Source: Pseudoduganella dura
GTDB lineage: Bacteria; Pseudomonadota; Gammaproteobacteria; Burkholderiales; Burkholderiaceae_D
Assembly (NCBI RefSeq): GCF_009727155.1
Contig: NZ_WNWM01000002.1
Location: 1,922,001 to 1,986,000, forward strand
Reading direction: 5' to 3'
DNA length: 64,000 bases
The notes below the pieces were generated by a model. The model was not told where the DNA came from and made no database searches. It worked only from the letters and a program-made list of their open reading frames with translations. The translations under genes and the position numbers were made by a program. Shown here in pieces: positions 1 through 9,885 of this stretch; the first letter of the stretch is position 1; each line of letters begins with the position of its first letter.

Positions 1-206
1 TGCTGATCCGCAAGACGCTGAAGGAACTGGCGGACGAGCTCGATCCGGACGAATTCTGGCGCATCCACCGCTCCACGCTGGTGCGCGTGGATGCGATCGC
101 CGAAGTCACGCGCGACCTGCGCGGCAGGCAGATGGTGCGCGTGAAGCACTGCGCGGAACAGCTCGAAGTCAGTCGCGGCAACACCCATTTATTCCAGCAA
201 ATGTAA
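1..206 (+). CDS. LytTR-family response regulator, C-terminal fragment
   Basis: The reading frame enters from the left edge (first full codon at 3) and stops with TAA at 204-206, leaving 67 C-terminal residues. The segment FWRIHRSTLVRVDAIAEV is typical of the LytTR DNA-binding fold, where the R-I-H-R-S stretch precedes the last beta strands. LytTR proteins are usually response regulators with an N-terminal receiver domain, which would lie outside this window. Target genes cannot be told. The next gene follows 128 bases later on the same strand with its own ribosome binding site, so co-transcription is uncertain. Confidence 0.8.
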   Translation, partial: LIRKTLKELADELDPDEFWRIHRSTLVRVDAIAEVTRDLRGRQMVRVKHCAEQLEVSRGNTHLFQQM

Positions 207-334
207 CGCTGTTGCGCGTCCGCCCGCCGGCCGGCCGGCAATGCCCGACTCCGCTTGCCCCGCCTTGTGCACTGGTCTATATTGGGGTTTCGCCTACCAG
301 TTACCCGAACCCGCCACAGACAGGGAGCAGCGTA

Positions 335-841
335 ATGACGACCTCCATGACGACCCCCATGACGCCCCACAAGACGCCCCACAAGACGGCCAGCCCCCAT
401 ACGACGATACCCAGTAATACGCGTGCCACGATCATGCCTTGCCTGCGCTACCGCAATGCCCCCGCCGCCATCGAATGGCTGTGCAGCACGCTGGGATTCG
501 AAGCCACCCTCGTGGTGCGCAACGAGGATGGCACGGTCGCCCATGCCCAGCTCACGTTCGGCAACGGCATGATCATGCTGGGATCGGTCTTCGATACCGA
601 GTATGGTCGCCTGCTGAAGCAGCCGTCGGAAACCGGCAGGTTCGTCACGCAAAGTTCCTACCTTGCCGTCAACGATGCGGACAAGGTGCACGAGCGCGTC
701 ATGGATGCCGGCGGCGAAGTCGTGCTGCCGCTGCAGGACGAGGATTATGGCGGCCGCGGCTTCACGTGCCGCGACCCCGAAGGCCACGTGTGGAGCATCG
801 GCACCTACGATCCGTGGGCCGAGGCCGAACGGCCGCGCTGA
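335..841 (+). CDS. VOC-superfamily (glyoxalase/bleomycin-resistance-like) protein
   Basis: 168 residues from ATG 335, preceded by GGGAG. The core from about residue 34 has two beta-alpha-beta modules: RYRNAPAAIEWLCSTLGFE opens the first, and AVNDADKVHERVMDAGG followed by RDPEGHVWSIGTYDPW closes the second, the usual VOC ending. The first 33 residues are a Met/Thr/Pro/His-rich tail with two TPHK copies that is not part of the fold. An internal ATG at 434 (MPCLRY) would remove it and could be the true start. The substrate cannot be inferred and the usual metal ligands are not obvious. The gene converges on the deaminase-like gene, leaving only 15 bases between stops. Confidence 0.8.
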   Translation: MTTSMTTPMTPHKTPHKTASPHTTIPSNTRATIMPCLRYRNAPAAIEWLCSTLGFEATLVVRNEDGTVAHAQLTFGNGMIMLGSVFDTEYGRLLKQPSETGRFVTQSSYLAVNDADKVHERVMDAGGEVVLPLQDEDYGGRGFTCRDPEGHVWSIGTYDPWAEAERPR

Positions 842-856
842 CCGGGCTTTACCGGC

Positions 857-2519
<1,663 letters not shown>

Positions 2520-2587
2520 GTTTCCTGAATGCGGGGCGGTACGGCGAACCGGCTGTCCCGCTGTTGCGAAACAACCGATTGCAAATT

Positions 2588-2671
2588 GGGGACTGTCCCC
2601 GGTGTTGTTTTACGACCGAACTGTAAAATCGGGGACTGTCCCTGTTGTTGTTAAAAATCGGGGACTGTCCC
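2588..2671. repeat. Three GGGGACTGTCCC palindromes in the deoA-cdd gap
   Basis: GGGGACTGTCCCC occurs at 2588-2600; the first twelve bases recur at 2631-2642 and 2660-2671. The last two copies share the left flank AAAATC and the right flank TGTTGTT/TGTTATT, and start 29 bases apart. Each core is a dyad (GGGGAC-T-GTCCCC). The array lies between co-directional genes of one operon, so it would be present in the mRNA. It belongs to the 13-mer family also seen at 12907, 20419, 22002, 34119, 40980 and 50130. Confidence 0.8.
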
Positions 2672-2679
2672 TGTTATTT

Positions 2680-4002
2680 TTATGGGCGGATCGTGCGGTA
2701 GACGATCGGGTTCGCGGCCGGGGCCGTGTCGGCGATCGTGTAGGCGGCCTGCACGTCGGCGATCGCGCGCCGGGCGGCGGCTTCGGTGCGGGCATGCACG
2801 TACGCCAGCGGCTGGCCTGCTTCGATGCGCTGGCCCAGTTCGGCCAGTTCCGTCAGGCCGACGGCGAAGTCGATCGTGTCCTGCGGGCGGGTGCGGCCGC
2901 CGCCCAGGGCGACCACGGCCAGGCCGATGTCGCGGGCGTTCGTGGCGGAGGCGTAGCCCGATCGCAGTGCCGGTACCGGCACGATGATCGGCGCCTTTTC
3001 CAGGTACTTGTCCGGGTCCTGCATCAGGTCGGCCGGGCCGCCCAGCGCGGCGACCATGCGGCCGAAGCGGTCGGCGGCTTCGCCGGAATCGAGCGATGCC
3101 TGCAGCTTGCCGCGCGCTTCCTCCTCGTTGGCGGCCAGCTTGCCCAGCACCAGCATCTCGGCGCACAGCGCCAGCGTGACTTCGTGCAGGCGCGCCGGGC
3201 GCGACTTGCCGGTCAGGTAGTCGATCGCGCAGCGCACTTCGACGGCGTTGCCGGCGGCGGGCGCCAGCGATTCGCTCATGTCCGTCAGCAGTGCCGAAGT
3301 GAGCGTGCCGGCGCCGTTGCCGACGTGGACGATCGACTCGGCCAGCTCCACCGATTTTTCATAGGTGGGCATGAACGCGCCGCTACCGGCCTTCACGTCC
3401 ATTACCAGCACATCGAGGCCGGCGGCCAGTTTCTTCGACAGGATCGACCCGGTGATCATCGCCACCGATTCCACGGTGCCGGTCACGTCGCGGATGCCGT
3501 AGAAGCGCTTGTCGGCCGGTGCCAGCGAAGCGGTCTGGCCGATGATGGCCACGCCCACTTCCTTCACGACCTTGCGGAACAGTTCGTTGTCCGGCACGGT
3601 GGTGTAGCCGGGGATCGAGTCGAACTTGTCCAGCGTGCCGCCGGTGTGGCCCAGGCCGCGGCCCGAGATCATCGGCACGAAGCCGCCGCACGCGGCGATC
3701 ATGGGGCCCAGCAGCAGCGATACCAGGTCGCCCACGCCGCCGGTCGAATGCTTGTCCATCACCGGACCGGGCAGGTCCAGCGATTGCCACTCCAGCACGT
3801 CGCCGGAATCGCGCATGGCGAGCGTGAAGGCAACGCGCTCGTCCATCGTCATGTCGTTGAAGTAGACGGCCATCGCCAGCGCGGCGATCTGGCCTTCCGT
3901 CGTTTCACCGGTGGTGATGCCGCCGACGAAGAAACGGATTTCCTCGGCGGTCAGGGTGCCCTTGTCGCGCTTCTTGCGGATGATTTCCTGGGGGAGGTAC
4001 AT
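2680..4002 (-). CDS. deoA: Thymidine phosphorylase
   Basis: 440 residues from ATG 4002, preceded by AGGAAAG; the open frame extends further upstream, but those codons lie in a structured spacer. The enzyme splits thymidine or deoxyuridine with phosphate into base and 2-deoxyribose-1-phosphate. The phosphate-binding KHSTGGVGD is at residues 84-92 and the family signature [18 protein letters not shown] at 113-130. It fits both DeoA and bacterial pyrimidine nucleoside phosphorylase (Pdp). The deo neighbourhood and length favour DeoA. It follows the ALDH gene after a 192-base spacer that contains a terminal-inverted-repeat element. Confidence 0.94.
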   Translation of the reverse strand: MYLPQEIIRKKRDKGTLTAEEIRFFVGGITTGETTEGQIAALAMAVYFNDMTMDERVAFTLAMRDSGDVLEWQSLDLPGPVMDKHSTGGVGDLVSLLLGPMIAACGGFVPMISGRGLGHTGGTLDKFDSIPGYTTVPDNELFRKVVKEVGVAIIGQTASLAPADKRFYGIRDVTGTVESVAMITGSILSKKLAAGLDVLVMDVKAGSGAFMPTYEKSVELAESIVHVGNGAGTLTSALLTDMSESLAPAAGNAVEVRCAIDYLTGKSRPARLHEVTLALCAEMLVLGKLAANEEEARGKLQASLDSGEAADRFGRMVAALGGPADLMQDPDKYLEKAPIIVPVPALRSGYASATNARDIGLAVVALGGGRTRPQDTIDFAVGLTELAELGQRIEAGQPLAYVHARTEAAARRAIADVQAAYTIADTAPAANPIVYRTIRP

Positions 4003-4026
4003 GTGTTTTTCTTTCCTGCTTAATCC

Positions 4027-4190
4027 AGCCTGCCAAAGCGTCGCAGCCTGGGGATCGATCTTCAACGAACGTTTTGAAGCCCTGCAAAACCGTCGCGAGC
4101 GGCAGCAGTTCCAGCCAGGAAGCGCAGTCGTACTCAAGTACGACGAGCACCGCAGGCCGGAAATGCAACGCGCAGCAGGTTTGGCAGGCT
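4027..4190 (-). other. 164-nt structured element with perfect terminal inverted repeats
   Basis: AGCCTGCCAAA at 4027-4037 is exactly inverted as TTTGGCAGGCT at 4180-4190. Inside are a hairpin GTCGTACT-CA-AGTACGAC (4127-4144) and a weaker TTCAA...TTGAA pair (4061-4078). The element fills nearly the whole gap between the ALDH stop (4195) and the deoA start (4002), so it would be transcribed within the operon mRNA. No start codon with a ribosome binding site opens a convincing protein here. It could be a MITE-like insertion or an intra-operon RNA structure. No second copy was found in the window. Confidence 0.55.
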
Positions 4191-4194
4191 TCCC

Positions 4195-6597
4195 TCAGAC
4201 CCCGTACGGAATCCAGATATTCTTCACCTGCGTCACGTGCTGCAACACGGTGCGCCCGGCGGCCTGCTGCGTGCTGAACCAGTCGCGCCCTTTCGCGCCG
4301 CCGGTCCACGTGCGCTTCAGCGAACCGGCCGACAGCCGCTCCACTTCGGCGCAGCCTTCCGCCGAGCCGTCGTGGCGCCATACCGCGTCGATATCGGCGT
4401 GCGTGGCCAGCGTGCGCGCCAGCTCGTCGGCGCTGCCGGTGACGATGTTGACCACGCCGCCCGGCAGGTCGGACGTATCGAACACCTGGTACAGGTCGGT
4501 CGCCGACAGCGGGTATGCCTCGGAAGGCACGGCCACCACGCGGTTGCCCACGGCGATCGCCGGGGCCACCAGCGAGATGAAGCCCAGCAGCGGGTTCTCG
4601 TTCGGGCAGACGATGCCGATCACGCCGATGGCTTCGTTCAGCGCCACGGTGATGCCGTGCATCGGCGGCTGGTGCGCGGCGCCGTCATATTTGTCGGCCC
4701 ACGCGGCCCAGTAGAACAGGCGTTCCACGGAAGCCTGCACTTCTTTTTCGGCGTCCTTCGAACCGGTCTGGGCGGCGATGCGCTCGGCGAACTCGCGGCC
4801 GCGGGCGGCCAGGTTCTCGGCGATGTAGTACAGCACCTGCGCGCGGTTGTGCGCGGTGGCTTTCGTCCAGCCGGCGGCCTTGTGCGCGGCTTCCACGGCG
4901 TTGCGGATGTCCTTGCGGCTGCCCTCGCCCACTTCGGCGATGAAGGCGCCGTCGGCTCCGTGGACCGCGCGGCTGTAGGCGCCATCCGGGCGGGCCTGCT
5001 TGCCGCCGATGTACAGCTTGGCCGTGCGGTCGATGGCGAAGGCGCCGGCAACCGGCGCCACGGCCTTCGAAGCCGCCTTCACGACCGCTGGCAGCGCCGG
5101 ACGCGCATCCTCGCTCACCGGCACCAGGTATTCATACAGCCCTTCGCGCCCGCCTTCGCGGCCATAGCCCGATTCCTTGTAGCCGCCGAAGCCGCACGCG
5201 GCATCGAACTGGTTCGCCGTGTTGATCCACACCACGCCGGCCTTGATCTGCGGCGCCACGTCCAGCGCCAGGCTGATGTTCTCGGACCAGACGCACGCGG
5301 CCAGGCCGTACACGGTGTTGTTGGCCAGCTGCACCGCCTCGGCCGGCGTGCGGAAGCTCATCGCCACCAGCACCGGGCCGAAGATCTCGGCCTGTGCCAC
5401 GGCAGCCGACGTGGACGCGCCCAGGATCAGCGTGGGCGGGAACCACGAACCGTCGGCCGGGATTTCGCAGGCCGATGGTTGATAGATCTCGCAGCCTTCG
5501 GAACGCGCCGCTTCCACCAGGCCATGGATGCGCTGGCGCTGGACCGGATCGACCAGCGCGCCGATGTCCATCGACTTGTCGAGCGGCGAACCGAGGCGCA
5601 GGTTGTCCATGCGGCTCTTCAGTTTTTTCAGGAAGCGTTCCTCGACCGATTCCTGCACCAGCAGGCGCGAACCGGCGCAGCATACCTGCCCCTGATTGAA
5701 CCAGATCGAATCGACCAGGCCTTCCACGGCCGCGTCCAGGTCGGCATCGTCGAACACGATGTACGGCGACTTGCCGCCCAGTTCCAGCGACAGCTTCTTG
5801 CCGGTGCCGGCCGTGGCTTCGCGGATCAGGCGCCCCACTTCGGTCGAGCCGGTGAACGCCAGCTTGTCGATGCCTTCGTGCTTCACGATCGCTTCGCCGG
5901 TGCGGCCATCGCCGGTGACGATGTTGACCACGCCGGCCGGCACGCCCGCCTGCACGCAGATCTCGGCGAACAGCAGTGCGGACAGCGGCGTGTACTCGGC
6001 CGGCTTGAACACGACCGTGTTGCCGGCGGCCAGCGCCGGGGCGATCTTCCACGCCAGCATCAGCAGCGGGAAGTTCCACGGCACGATCTGGCCGACGACG
6101 CCCACCGGGCGGTGATTCGGGAATTCTTCATCGAGCAGCTGCGCCCAGCCAGCGTGGTGGTAGAAGTGACGCGCCACCAGCGGCAAATCGGCATCGCGCG
6201 TTTCGCGGATGGTCTTGCCGTTGTCCAGCGTTTCCAGCACGGCGAACAGGCGCGCGTGCTTCTGCATCAGGCGCGCGATCGCGTACAGGATCTTCGCGCG
6301 GCCATGGCCGCCCAGTGCGGCCCATGCCGGCTGGGCGCGGCGCGCGGCCGCGACGGCGCGGTCCACGTCGTCGGGCGTTGCCTGCGTCAGCTCGGCCAGC
6401 GGCTTGCCGTCGGCCGGGTTGGTCGATGCGAACAGCTCGTTCGCGTCACCCTCGGGCTCGGACCACGCATTGTCGACGAACAGGCCGAACTTGCGGCCAT
6501 GCTGGTCCAGCCACGCTTGCGCTTCTTTCTGGCTCTCGGGTGCGGGGCCGTATTCCATGGTATTCAGGATCTCGTTGATGGTAAGTGCGGTTGGCAT
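4195..6597 (-). CDS. Double-domain aldehyde dehydrogenase (ALDH16-like)
   Basis: 800 residues, about 1.6 times a normal ALDH. Residues 40-500 are a complete NAD(P)-dependent ALDH: N175 in PWNFP, K198 in FKPAE, general base E272 in LELGGKSP and nucleophile C306 in GQVCCAG. Residues 530-800 repeat the ALDH fold (LYIGGKQA, VIGIVCPNENPLL, GGVVNIVTG) but have no catalytic Cys/Glu pair, as in ALDH16-type proteins. The gene lies 11 bases after deoC, whose product releases acetaldehyde, so oxidation of acetaldehyde to acetate is the likely role (inference from context). Confidence 0.9.
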   Translation of the reverse strand: MPTALTINEILNTMEYGPAPESQKEAQAWLDQHGRKFGLFVDNAWSEPEGDANELFASTNPADGKPLAELTQATPDDVDRAVAAARRAQPAWAALGGHGRAKILYAIARLMQKHARLFAVLETLDNGKTIRETRDADLPLVARHFYHHAGWAQLLDEEFPNHRPVGVVGQIVPWNFPLLMLAWKIAPALAAGNTVVFKPAEYTPLSALLFAEICVQAGVPAGVVNIVTGDGRTGEAIVKHEGIDKLAFTGSTEVGRLIREATAGTGKKLSLELGGKSPYIVFDDADLDAAVEGLVDSIWFNQGQVCCAGSRLLVQESVEERFLKKLKSRMDNLRLGSPLDKSMDIGALVDPVQRQRIHGLVEAARSEGCEIYQPSACEIPADGSWFPPTLILGASTSAAVAQAEIFGPVLVAMSFRTPAEAVQLANNTVYGLAACVWSENISLALDVAPQIKAGVVWINTANQFDAACGFGGYKESGYGREGGREGLYEYLVPVSEDARPALPAVVKAASKAVAPVAGAFAIDRTAKLYIGGKQARPDGAYSRAVHGADGAFIAEVGEGSRKDIRNAVEAAHKAAGWTKATAHNRAQVLYYIAENLAARGREFAERIAAQTGSKDAEKEVQASVERLFYWAAWADKYDGAAHQPPMHGITVALNEAIGVIGIVCPNENPLLGFISLVAPAIAVGNRVVAVPSEAYPLSATDLYQVFDTSDLPGGVVNIVTGSADELARTLATHADIDAVWRHDGSAEGCAEVERLSAGSLKRTWTGGAKGRDWFSTQQAAGRTVLQHVTQVKNIWIPYGV

Positions 6598-6607
6598 GGC
6601 GATTCTC

Positions 6608-7576
6608 TTATGGTTGCGCGTGACGGTGGACGGCCGAATAATTGCCGGTCACGTAGTGTTCCAGCTGGCGCTCGATGTCGGTCAGCAGGCTCGATGCGCC
6701 GATGCGGAACAGGTGCGGTTCCAGCCACTCGTTGCCCAGTTCCTCCTTCATCACCGTCATGTATTGCAGCGCGGCCTTGGCCGTCGACACGCCGCCGGCC
6801 GGCTTGTAGCCGATCTGGAAGCCGGTGCGCTCGTAGTATTCGCGGATCGCCCGCACCATCACGAGGGATACGGGGATCGTGGCGTTCACGCCTTCCTTGC
6901 CGGTGGAGGTCTTGATGAAGTCGGCGCCGGCCATCATGCACACCCACGATGCCCTGGCCACGTTTTCCAGCGTGACCAGGTCGCCCGTCGCCAGGATCGC
7001 CTTCACATGCGCTTCGCCGCAGGCCTGGCGGTAAGCCAGCATCTCGTCGTACAGCGCCTGCCAGTTCCCGGTCAGCACGTGCTGGCGGGTGATGACGATG
7101 TCGATTTCCTGCGCACCGTCGGCGACCGACAGTTCGATCTCGCGCACTTTCGTTTCCATGCTCGTCAGGCCGGCCGGGAAGCCGGTCGACACGGCGGCGA
7201 TCGGCAGGCGGCCCCGCAGCACCTTGTCGGCGTGGCGGATCATCTCGTGGTACACGCAGACGGCACCCGTCTTCAGGTTGCGCTCCTGCAGTCCCAGCGC
7301 TTCGACGAGGTCGGTGCGCAGCGGCCGCATCGCCTTCATGCACAGGCGCTCCACGCGGCCCGGCGTATCGTCGCCGGACAGGGTGGTCAGGTCGATCAGC
7401 TCGATCGCCTTGACCAGCCACGCGGCCTGGTATTCCTTCTTCACGGTGCGGCGGTTCGCCAGCGACGCGGCGCGGCGTTCGGCGGCCGCCTTGTTGACGT
7501 GGATGTGGTTCAGCCAGCCCAGGTCGAGGCCGATGGCCTCGTTGCGCTTGAAGTCTTTGCCGGAGGGGTTGCTCAT
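6608..7576 (-). CDS. deoC: Deoxyribose-phosphate aldolase
   Basis: 322 residues. Class I aldolase that cleaves 2-deoxyribose-5-phosphate to glyceraldehyde-3-phosphate and acetaldehyde. K222 in the segment DFIKTSTGK is the expected Schiff-base lysine; K192 (HVKAILATG) and D159 (EIDIVI) complete the active site. The protein is longer than the short E. coli-type enzymes (about 260) because of an N-terminal extension of some 50 residues. Its ATG overlaps the deoB stop by four bases (ATGA), implying translational coupling. Confidence 0.95.
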   Translation of the reverse strand: MSNPSGKDFKRNEAIGLDLGWLNHIHVNKAAAERRAASLANRRTVKKEYQAAWLVKAIELIDLTTLSGDDTPGRVERLCMKAMRPLRTDLVEALGLQERNLKTGAVCVYHEMIRHADKVLRGRLPIAAVSTGFPAGLTSMETKVREIELSVADGAQEIDIVITRQHVLTGNWQALYDEMLAYRQACGEAHVKAILATGDLVTLENVARASWVCMMAGADFIKTSTGKEGVNATIPVSLVMVRAIREYYERTGFQIGYKPAGGVSTAKAALQYMTVMKEELGNEWLEPHLFRIGASSLLTDIERQLEHYVTGNYSAVHRHAQP

Positions 7577-8766
7577 AACAGGTTGGTTCCGTTGGAAAGG
7601 GGTTTCACGCCAAGGTGATGCGCGATGGTCTGGCCGATGTCGGAGAACGTTTCCGAGATGCCCAGCGCGCGGCCGGCCACGCCGGGGCCGAAGAAGATCA
7701 TCGGGATATGCTCGCGCGTGTGGTCGGAACCGGGCGACGTGGGATCGCAGCCATGGTCGGCGGTGATCACGACCAGGTCGCCGTCCTTCAGCCTGGCGAT
7801 GAACTCGGGCAGCCGCGCATCGAGTTCGTGCAGCGCCTGCGAGTAGCCCTGCACGTCGCGGCGGTGGCCGAAATGCATGTCGAAGTCGACGAAGTTCACG
7901 AACGTCAGCGACTTGTCGCCGGCCTGCCCTTCCACTTCCAGCAGCCGCTCGAACAGGGCCATGTTGTCCGGGCCCTTCACCACGCGCGACACGCCCTGGC
8001 CGGCGTAGATGTCGCTGATCTTGCCCAGCGCGATCACTTCGCCGCCGGCATCCTTCACGTGGTCCAGCAGCGTGGGGCCGGTTGGCGGCACGGCGTAGTC
8101 GTGCCGGTTGGCGGTGCGCTTGTAGTTGCCGTCGCTGCCGAGGAACGGGCGCGCGATCACGCGGCCGATGTTGTACGGCTTCACGAGTTCATAGGCCTTC
8201 TCGCACATGTCGTACAGGCGATCGAGGCCGAAGAGTTCCTCGTGCGCGGCGATCTGCAGCACCGAGTCGGCGGACGTGTACAGGATCGGCTTGCCGGTGG
8301 CCACGCTCTCGTCGCCCAGCTCGGTGATGATCGTGGTGCCCGATGCGTGGCAGTTGCCCAGGAAGCCCGGCACGCCGGTCAGTGCCTGCAGCTGGTCCGT
8401 CAGCTCCTTGGGGAACGTGGGCACCATTTTCGGGAAGTAGCCCCAGTCGAACAGCACCGGCACGCCGGCGATTTCCCAGTGGCCGCTCTGCGTATCCTTG
8501 CCCGTCGACTGTTCGCGCGCGGCGCCGTAGGCGGCGGTAAAGCCTTCGCGCATGTCGAAGCCGGGCGCCCAGGTGCCGCAGGCGGCATGCGCGGCGGCCG
8601 CGAGGCCCAGCTTTTCCAGCGCCGGCAGCGCCATCGGCTTGCCCTGATCGGCAGCCCACTTGGCGATGTGGCCGAAGGTGTTGGTGGCGGCGTCGCCATA
8701 TTTTTCGGCGTCCGGCGTGGCGCCGAGGCCGAAGGAATCGAGCAGGAGGATGAATGCGCGTGACAT
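7573..8766 (-). CDS. deoB: Phosphopentomutase
   Basis: 397 residues, normal for DeoB, an alkaline-phosphatase-fold mutase converting ribose- or deoxyribose-1-phosphate to the 5-phosphate. Metal-binding segments are D10 in LLLDSFGLGATPDA, DFDMHFGHRRD, ADHGCDPT and DHTREHIP. The residue expected to be phosphorylated is T92 in KDTQSGHWE. It links the two nucleoside phosphorylases to DeoC. It is separated from the upstream phosphorylase by 49 bases containing a GC hairpin. Confidence 0.96.
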   Translation of the reverse strand: MSRAFILLLDSFGLGATPDAEKYGDAATNTFGHIAKWAADQGKPMALPALEKLGLAAAAHAACGTWAPGFDMREGFTAAYGAAREQSTGKDTQSGHWEIAGVPVLFDWGYFPKMVPTFPKELTDQLQALTGVPGFLGNCHASGTTIITELGDESVATGKPILYTSADSVLQIAAHEELFGLDRLYDMCEKAYELVKPYNIGRVIARPFLGSDGNYKRTANRHDYAVPPTGPTLLDHVKDAGGEVIALGKISDIYAGQGVSRVVKGPDNMALFERLLEVEGQAGDKSLTFVNFVDFDMHFGHRRDVQGYSQALHELDARLPEFIARLKDGDLVVITADHGCDPTSPGSDHTREHIPMIFFGPGVAGRALGISETFSDIGQTIAHHLGVKPLSNGTNLL

Positions 8767-8787
8767 GGTGTGGTCCCTGAAAGTTCA

Positions 8788-8807
8788 AGGGCGGCCGAAG
8801 CCGCCCT
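8788..8807 (-). other. Hairpin between phosphorylase and deoB
   Basis: A perfect 8-bp stem (AGGGCGGC / GCCGCCCT) with a CGAA loop. There is no following T tract on the minus strand, so it is not a convincing terminator. As an intra-operon structure it could mark an mRNA processing or stabilising site. Confidence 0.5.
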
Positions 8808-8815
8808 GTGGTTCG

Positions 8816-9646
8816 TTACGCTTTTGCGAGATTCGCAAAGAACGCCTGGATCAGTTTCACCAGGCTTTCGGCGCCCACGGCCGCGTATTTCAGCGTCTGC
8901 TCATGGGACAGCGGGAACGGCGACAGGCCTTCGGCCAGGTTGGTGACGACGGACACGCCCACCACCTTCAGGCCGCAATGACGGGCCGGCACCACTTCCG
9001 GCACCACCGACATGCCGACGACATCCGCGCCCAGGCGGGTGAACGCGCGGATCTCGGCCGGCGTTTCGAAGCTCGGGCCCGAGTAGGCGATGTACACGCC
9101 TTCGTGCAGCGTGATGTTCTGCGCCGCCGCGGTGTCCTGCAGCTGCTTGCGCAGGTCGGCGTCGTACGCGTTGGCCATGCTGAAGAAGCGCGGGCCGAAA
9201 CGTTCGTCGTTCGGGCCGATCATCGGCGAGCCCGGCAGGAAGTTGATGTGGTCGTTCAGCGCCACCAGCGAGCCGGCGTCGACTTCAGCGCGCAGCGAAC
9301 CGGCCGCGTTGGTCACGAACACGAATTCGCAGCCCAGCAGTTTCAGCGTGCGGACAGCGCTCGTCATCACACCCAGGCCATAGCCTTCGTAGAAGTGGCC
9401 GCGGCCCTTCAGGCACACGACCGGCACGCCGGCCAGGTTGCCCAGCACCATCTGGCCCGCGTGGCCATGCACGGTGCTGATCGGGAAGCCCGGCAGCTCG
9501 TCGAAACCGATCGAGACGACATCGGTCATCTGGTCGGCCAGCACGCCGAGGCCGGAACCGAGGATCAGCGCGGCGCGCGGCGCGAAGCCGGCCGGCATGC
9601 GGGAGCGCACGATGGCGGCGGCCTGGAAGGGGGAATTGTTCGACAT
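8816..9646 (-). CDS. Purine nucleoside phosphorylase (trimeric PunA/XapA type)
   Basis: 276 residues, first gene of the leftward operon. It phosphorolyses purine (deoxy)nucleosides to base plus (deoxy)ribose-1-phosphate. Family signatures: LILGSGLGVLAD (phosphate-binding S31), STVHGHAGQ, KGRGHFYEGY (R82, H84), TNAAGSL, YSGPSFETPAEIR and the base-binding N in VVTNLAEG. These place it in the trimeric PNP/xanthosine phosphorylase family, not the hexameric DeoD family. Specificity for inosine, guanosine or xanthosine cannot be fixed by eye. Transcription starts from the regulatory region shared with psuK. Confidence 0.93.
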   Translation of the reverse strand: MSNNSPFQAAAIVRSRMPAGFAPRAALILGSGLGVLADQMTDVVSIGFDELPGFPISTVHGHAGQMVLGNLAGVPVVCLKGRGHFYEGYGLGVMTSAVRTLKLLGCEFVFVTNAAGSLRAEVDAGSLVALNDHINFLPGSPMIGPNDERFGPRFFSMANAYDADLRKQLQDTAAAQNITLHEGVYIAYSGPSFETPAEIRAFTRLGADVVGMSVVPEVVPARHCGLKVVGVSVVTNLAEGLSPFPLSHEQTLKYAAVGAESLVKLIQAFFANLAKA

Positions 9647-9731
9647 AGGTTCTCGCTAAGGTTCTTCTGGATGGGCACGCCGATGACTGGTCGATGGCGG
9701 GCTGGGGCACGCGACACTATGCATCATGGGC

Positions 9732-9750
9732 GATATGTATAACAAATACC
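9732..9750 (+). promoter_or_regulatory. 19-bp box shared with the TonB receptor at 15357
   Basis: GATATGTATAACAAATACC lies about 85 bases upstream of the purine phosphorylase gene. The same 19-mer with one change (A to G at position 10) occurs on the minus strand at 15357-15375, upstream of the TonB-dependent receptor. The box is partly dyadic (GTAT-TTGTT-ATAC on the other strand). A common transcription-factor site is inferred; the protein is unknown. Confidence 0.55.
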
Positions 9751-9805
9751 AATTTTCTTTGTCATTTATATCCAGTACGTATAAATTGGCCACTATTATA
9801 GCCAT

Positions 9806-9847
9806 TTGACAGCGAACAAACATCTGTTTACGATGGTCGACATATGT
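9806..9847 (+). promoter_or_regulatory. psuK promoter with two phased operator-like palindromes
   Basis: TTGACA at 9806-9811 and TACGAT at 9829-9834, separated by 17 bases, form a good sigma-70 promoter for psuK. The palindrome AAACA-TC-TGTTT (9818-9829) fills the spacer. A related one, ACATATGT followed by TT (9840-9849), lies 20 bp on, two helical turns away. A perfect TATAAT on the opposite strand (9795-9800) may serve the leftward operon, so one repressor could silence both directions. The PsuK HTH domain, LysR or another factor could bind. Confidence 0.55.
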
Positions 9848-9885
9848 TTGCAAGCATTTCCTCGTGAAGCGACAGGCAAGGAACC

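Noticed and set aside
2588..2672. Possible CRISPR array because of regularly spaced repeats
   Set aside because: Only three short palindromic cores, two at 29-bp distance, with spacers that are not unique sequence and no cas genes; it fits the dispersed 13-mer family.
4237..6915. An 892-codon open frame on the plus strand
   Set aside because: Antisense to the ALDH gene, which has every catalytic motif; the plus frame has no recognisable domain.
8788..8807. Intrinsic terminator between purine phosphorylase and deoB
   Set aside because: The stem is good but no T run follows on the minus strand, and the genes form one operon.
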